Shown piece by piece: positions 32,194 to 35,462 of a DNA stretch of 35,462 nucleotides. Source of the stretch: JBHJGU01 sp050331475 (GTDB lineage Bacteria; Pseudomonadota; Alphaproteobacteria; Caulobacterales; Maricaulaceae). Each line of letters begins with the position of its first letter. The first letter of the stretch is position 1. Below the pieces are notes generated by a model, which did no database searches, was not told the origin of the DNA, and saw only the letters and a program-made list of their open reading frames with translations. The stretch covers positions 1 to 35,462 of the forward strand of contig JBHJGU010000141.1 of assembly GCA_050331475.1 (NCBI GenBank), read 5' to 3'. The position numbers and the translations under genes are program-made.

Positions 32194-34865
32194 TGACGGC
32201 GGCTCGGAGCTTTGTGAATATTGGCGAGCGGACCTACGTCACCGGTTCGGCCAAATTCCGGAAACTGATCGTCGACGGCGATTACGCGACCGCGCTGGAT
32301 GTGGCGCGCCAGCAAGTCGAGAACGGCGCCCAGATCATCGACGTCAATATGGACGAGGGTCTGCTGGACGCTGAGGCGGCGATGACCACCTTTCTACGCC
32401 TCGCCGCAACGGAGCCGGACATCGCCCGGGTTCCTGTCATGATCGACAGCTCGAAATGGTCGGTGATCGAGGCGGGGCTCAAGTGCGTCCAGGGCAAGGC
32501 GGTGGTCAATTCCATTAGCCTGAAGGAAGGTGAAGCGCCCTTTTTGGATCAGGCTAAGCGCGTTAAACGCTATGGCGCAGCGGTCGTGGTCATGGCGTTT
32601 GACGAAACCGGCCAAGCGGAAACCGCAGACCGCAAGGTGGAAATCTGCACCCGCGCTTATCGCTTGCTGACGGAAACCGTCGGTTTCCCGCCTGAAGACA
32701 TTATCTTCGACCCGAACATTTTCGCCGTCGCAACCGGGATCGAGGAGCACAACAATTACGCGGTCGATTTTATTGAGGCGACCGCGCGGATCAAAAACGA
32801 TTTACCCTACGCGCGGATTTCAGGCGGCGTGTCGAACATTTCGTTCTCCTTCCGCGGCAATGAGCCGGTGCGTCGAGCGATGCACTCGGTATTCCTGTAC
32901 CATGCGATCCGCGCGGGCATGGATATGGGGATTGTCAACGCCGGTCAGCTCGACATTTACGACGATATTCCAGGCGGGCTGCGCGAGCGGGTCGAAGACG
33001 TCATCCTCAATCGCCGGGAGGACGCGACCGAGCGGCTTTTGGACATCGCCGAGCAGTTCAAGGCCGGGGGCGCGAAGAAGTCCACCCAAGATCTGAGCTG
33101 GCGCGAAGCCGATGTCGAGGCGCGCCTGAAACATGCGTTGATCCACGGCATCACCCAATTCGTCGTTGAGGACACCGAGGAAGCCCGACAGGCCGCTGAG
33201 CGACCGCTCCACGTGATCGAGGGTCCGCTCATGGCGGGTATGAATGTGGTCGGCGATCTGTTTGGCGAGGGTAAGATGTTCTTGCCTCAAGTGGTGAAAT
33301 CGGCCCGAGTGATGAAACAGGCTGTCGCCCATCTCATTCCATTTATTGAAGAAGAAAAACAGCGAACTGGGCTTGCGGATCAATCAAACGGCAAAATCTT
33401 ACTCGCCACCGTGAAAGGCGACGTCCACGATATCGGCAAAAACATTGTCGGCGTGGTGTTGCAGTGTAACGGGTATGAAGTGGTGGACCTGGGTGTCATG
33501 GTTCCCGCCGAGCGAATCCTTGAGACTGCGATCGCCGAAGACGTGGACATGATCGGGCTGTCCGGTCTGATCACCCCCAGCCTTGACGAGATGGTTTATG
33601 TGGCGGCCGAAATGCAGCGCCAAGGGCTCAAGCGGCCGCTCTTGATTGGCGGGGCGACAACCTCGCGCACGCATACGGCCGTCAAGATCGAGCCCGCTTT
33701 TACGGACGATATCGCCGTGCATGTGTCCGACGCGCGCCGCGCGGTGGGCGTCGTCGGCGCTTTGCTCTCCGAGCGTGACAAGCCCGATTTCATCGACCGC
33801 ACCCGGTCAGACTATGCGCGACTGCGCGAAACCCACGCCCAAGGGCGGGGCCGGAAACGGCGGTTGAGCTTGGCCCAAGCGCGCCGGAACGCGCTGAAAA
33901 CCGATTGGTCCGCTTACACCCCGCCCAAGCCGAGCTTTACCGGAACCCAGGCGTTTGACGCCATCGATCTGGCGGATCTGGTTGACACCATTGATTGGAC
34001 CCCGTTTTTCATGAGCTGGGATTTGGCGGGTAAATTTCCCAAAATCCTCGACGATGACGTCGTCGGGGAGGCGGCGCGCGGGCTTTATGCGGACGCGCAA
34101 GCCATGCTCAAGCGGATGATCGCAGAGCGTTGGATCACCGCCAAAGCGGTCATTGGCTTCTGGCCGGCCAATGCGGTGGGCGATGACATTGCGGTGTTCG
34201 CCGACGAAAGCCGCCAGTCGGAAATCGGTCGCTTCCATGGCCTGCGCCAACAAGAAGCCAAGACCAATGAGCGGCCTAATCTTTGTTTGTCCGACTTTGT
34301 CGCGCCAATCGACAGCGGGGTCACGGATTGGGTCGGCGGGTTCTGCGTCACCGCCGGGCATGGCGAGTTAGCCTGTGCGGAGGCCTTTGAGGCGGCGAAC
34401 AACGACTATGACGCCATCATGGTCAAAGCGCTCGCTGACCGGTTCGCCGAAAGCCTCGCCGAAGCCATGCATAAGCGCGTGCGCCGCGAGTTCTGGGGTT
34501 ATGCGCCGGACGAGGCGTTGTCCAACGCGGAGCTGATCAAGGAGCGCTATCGTGGCGTCCGCCCGGCGCCGGGCTATCCGGCCCAACCCGACCACACCGA
34601 GAAAGCCGCCCTGTTCGCGCTGTTAAACGCGCCCGATCAGGCGGGCGTTGAGTTGACAGAAAGCTACGCCATGACCCCGCCCGCCAGCGTATCCGGGCTT
34701 TATTTCGCCCATCCGGACAGCACTTATTTCAGCGTCGGCCGGCTGACCCGCGATCAGGTGGAGGATTACGCGCGCCGGAAGGGCTGGGAGGTGCGCGTGG
34801 CGGAACGTTGGCTGGGTCCCAATCTGGATTACGACCCCAACGCAACGGCGAAGGCGGCGGCGTGA
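32193..34865 (+). CDS. metH: Methionine synthase, folate/cobalamin/activation modules (split MetH, part 2)
   Basis: This 890-aa protein carries the rest of cobalamin-dependent methionine synthase. The domains run as follows: pterin-binding barrel (about 5-270, FVNIGERTYVTGSAKFRKLI, IIDVNMDEG, VPVMIDSSKW), helical cap (about 300-390), B12-binding domain with the cobalt ligand H412 in GDVHDIGKNIVG and the GLSGLITPSLDEM loop, and the SAM-dependent reactivation domain (about 555-885, WTPFFMSWDLAGKFP, FCVTAGHG, and RPAPGYPAQPDHTEK). All modules are present, so with the protein at 30216-31289 a full MetH can be assembled in trans. It starts one base into the stop of the methyltransferase gene and overlaps the next gene as GTGA. 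Confidence 0.96.
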   Translation: MTAARSFVNIGERTYVTGSAKFRKLIVDGDYATALDVARQQVENGAQIIDVNMDEGLLDAEAAMTTFLRLAATEPDIARVPVMIDSSKWSVIEAGLKCVQGKAVVNSISLKEGEAPFLDQAKRVKRYGAAVVVMAFDETGQAETADRKVEICTRAYRLLTETVGFPPEDIIFDPNIFAVATGIEEHNNYAVDFIEATARIKNDLPYARISGGVSNISFSFRGNEPVRRAMHSVFLYHAIRAGMDMGIVNAGQLDIYDDIPGGLRERVEDVILNRREDATERLLDIAEQFKAGGAKKSTQDLSWREADVEARLKHALIHGITQFVVEDTEEARQAAERPLHVIEGPLMAGMNVVGDLFGEGKMFLPQVVKSARVMKQAVAHLIPFIEEEKQRTGLADQSNGKILLATVKGDVHDIGKNIVGVVLQCNGYEVVDLGVMVPAERILETAIAEDVDMIGLSGLITPSLDEMVYVAAEMQRQGLKRPLLIGGATTSRTHTAVKIEPAFTDDIAVHVSDARRAVGVVGALLSERDKPDFIDRTRSDYARLRETHAQGRGRKRRLSLAQARRNALKTDWSAYTPPKPSFTGTQAFDAIDLADLVDTIDWTPFFMSWDLAGKFPKILDDDVVGEAARGLYADAQAMLKRMIAERWITAKAVIGFWPANAVGDDIAVFADESRQSEIGRFHGLRQQEAKTNERPNLCLSDFVAPIDSGVTDWVGGFCVTAGHGELACAEAFEAANNDYDAIMVKALADRFAESLAEAMHKRVRREFWGYAPDEALSNAELIKERYRGVRPAPGYPAQPDHTEKAALFALLNAPDQAGVELTESYAMTPPASVSGLYFAHPDSTYFSVGRLTRDQVEDYARRKGWEVRVAERWLGPNLDYDPNATAKAAA

Positions 34866-35326
34866 GCGTGAATGTGCGCGGCGTCTGCGTGTCGTTGGCG
34901 CTTGCGCTGAGCGCTTGCGCACCCCCGCCGACGACGAACGAACCGGATCCAGAGGCGATCCGCGCCGACGTGCGCGCCGTGTTGGACGCCCAAGAGCAGG
35001 CCTGGAATGCGGTGGACGTCGAAGGCTTTCTCGAGGGGTATTGGCGCTCGGACGCGTTGCGCTTTGTGTCCGGCGCGACCCTGTCGGAAGGCTATGACGC
35101 GACCTTGGAGCGATACCGAGACCGTTATCCCGACCGCGCCGCCATGGGGCGGTTAAGTTTTAACGTCGTCGATATCGAGCCGCTGGGTCAGTCGGCTGCC
35201 TTGGTGTTTGGCGAATGGCGGCTTGAGCGTCGCAACGATGCGCCTTACGGACTGTTCACCCTCGTCTTTCGACGGGTTGGCGGCGATTGGGTCATTATTC
35301 ACGACCACACGGGCGCGGCGGACTAG
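34862..35326 (+). CDS. SnoaL/DUF4440-like lipoprotein
   Basis: This is a 154-aa predicted lipoprotein with an NTF2-like fold. The lipobox is LSAC with the modified C19, followed by a Pro/Thr-rich spacer and the fold's first helix (AVLDAQEQAWNAVDVEGFLEGYW), typical of DUF4440 and SnoaL-like domains. The strands SFNVVDIEPLGQSAALVFGEWRL and GLFTLVFRRVGGDWVIIHDHTG complete the cone. The GTG at 34862 overlaps the metH part 2 stop; a GTG at 34868 is an alternative. It is the last gene of the methionine operon in this window, but no functional link to methionine is evident. Confidence 0.8.
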   Translation: MSVNVRGVCVSLALALSACAPPPTTNEPDPEAIRADVRAVLDAQEQAWNAVDVEGFLEGYWRSDALRFVSGATLSEGYDATLERYRDRYPDRAAMGRLSFNVVDIEPLGQSAALVFGEWRLERRNDAPYGLFTLVFRRVGGDWVIIHDHTGAAD

Positions 35327-35327
35327 G

Positions 35328-35387
35328 TCACGGATCTGTAATTTGCATTGCTTTGGCGGCGGTCTGTCGAGGGTTTCACGGATCTGT
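35328..35387. repeat. Short direct repeat in the 3' end region
   Basis: TCACGGATCTGT occurs at 35328-35339 and again at 35376-35387, 48 bp apart, in the non-coding bases after the last gene. The remaining bases to 35462 show no gene, no clear hairpin and no terminator. The repeat may be a chance duplication or a pair of binding sites for the next, unseen gene. Confidence 0.5.
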
Positions 35388-35462
35388 TCGCACTCATCTG
35401 CCGACCCGATAGGGGGGCAGCGGTGCTTTGTTGGGTCTCACAAGGCCGAACGGTGCAATGAC

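Overview
The window looks like one end of a contig from an alphaproteobacterium with a GC-rich, tightly packed chromosome. The signs are a DUF3126 gene next to cysE, a two-protein cobalamin methionine synthase behind an ArsR/methyltransferase (SahR-type) regulator, an HspQ of the alphaproteobacterial kind, and an mlaA-mlaC pair. A Maricaulales/Hyphomonadales-like or Caulobacter-like lineage is my best guess from gene content; this is inference, not a measured placement. No tRNA, rRNA, CRISPR array, insertion sequence or prophage gene was seen. Genes are joined by many 1-4 nt stop/start overlaps (ATGA, GTGA, TTGA, TAATG), so most clusters are probably translated in coupled fashion. No stretch over 300 bases lacks a gene.

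Layout. 1-526: the 3' end of an OmpA-family gene, entered through a long C homopolymer, then a clear intrinsic terminator. 631-7012: a five-gene operon with a cystathionine gamma-synthase-like PLP enzyme, an M20 metallohydrolase, astA, astD and astB. This is the arginine succinyltransferase pathway, without astC or a recognisable astE nearby. 7009-8359 (minus): phenylalanine 4-hydroxylase and HspQ; phhA and astB overlap tail to tail. 8530-12593: Ppx/GppA phosphatase, rlmE, a DUF3833 lipoprotein and guaB. 12597-13328 (minus): a DUF6624 secreted protein gene broken by an in-frame TGA. 13378-15659: a PadR regulator with a 19-bp palindrome in its promoter, a HAAS-type membrane protein and an RsmB-like rRNA methyltransferase. 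15717-18119: an exported pullulanase-type GH13 enzyme. 18179-22559: promoter, adaptor and pump of an RND efflux system. 22591-26625: NUDIX hydrolase, cysE, DUF3126 and a two-gene Opu-type ABC importer whose permease is fused to its binding protein. 26628-28045 (minus): mlaA-mlaC. 28244-35326: an AT-rich operator, then sahR, metF, metH part 1, an unrelated class I methyltransferase, metH part 2 and a SnoaL/DUF4440-like lipoprotein.

How the genes work together. Three physiological blocks stand out. The first is arginine (and possibly phenylalanine) catabolism: AstA, AstB and AstD are complete, and the M20 enzyme has the metal-ligand spacing of carboxypeptidase G2, a hydrolase of N-acyl-glutamates, so it is a plausible stand-in for AstE. 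The second is the methionine/SAM cycle: MetF supplies methyl-THF to the split MetH, probably under SahR, which senses S-adenosylhomocysteine. The third is envelope maintenance and transport: MlaA/MlaC lipid trafficking, RND efflux and the Opu-type importer.

The items most worth following up are the possible AstE replacement, the methyltransferase lodged between the two metH genes, the nonsense-interrupted DUF6624 gene, and the two well-defined operators upstream of padR and sahR. I did not find a convincingly new multi-gene system.
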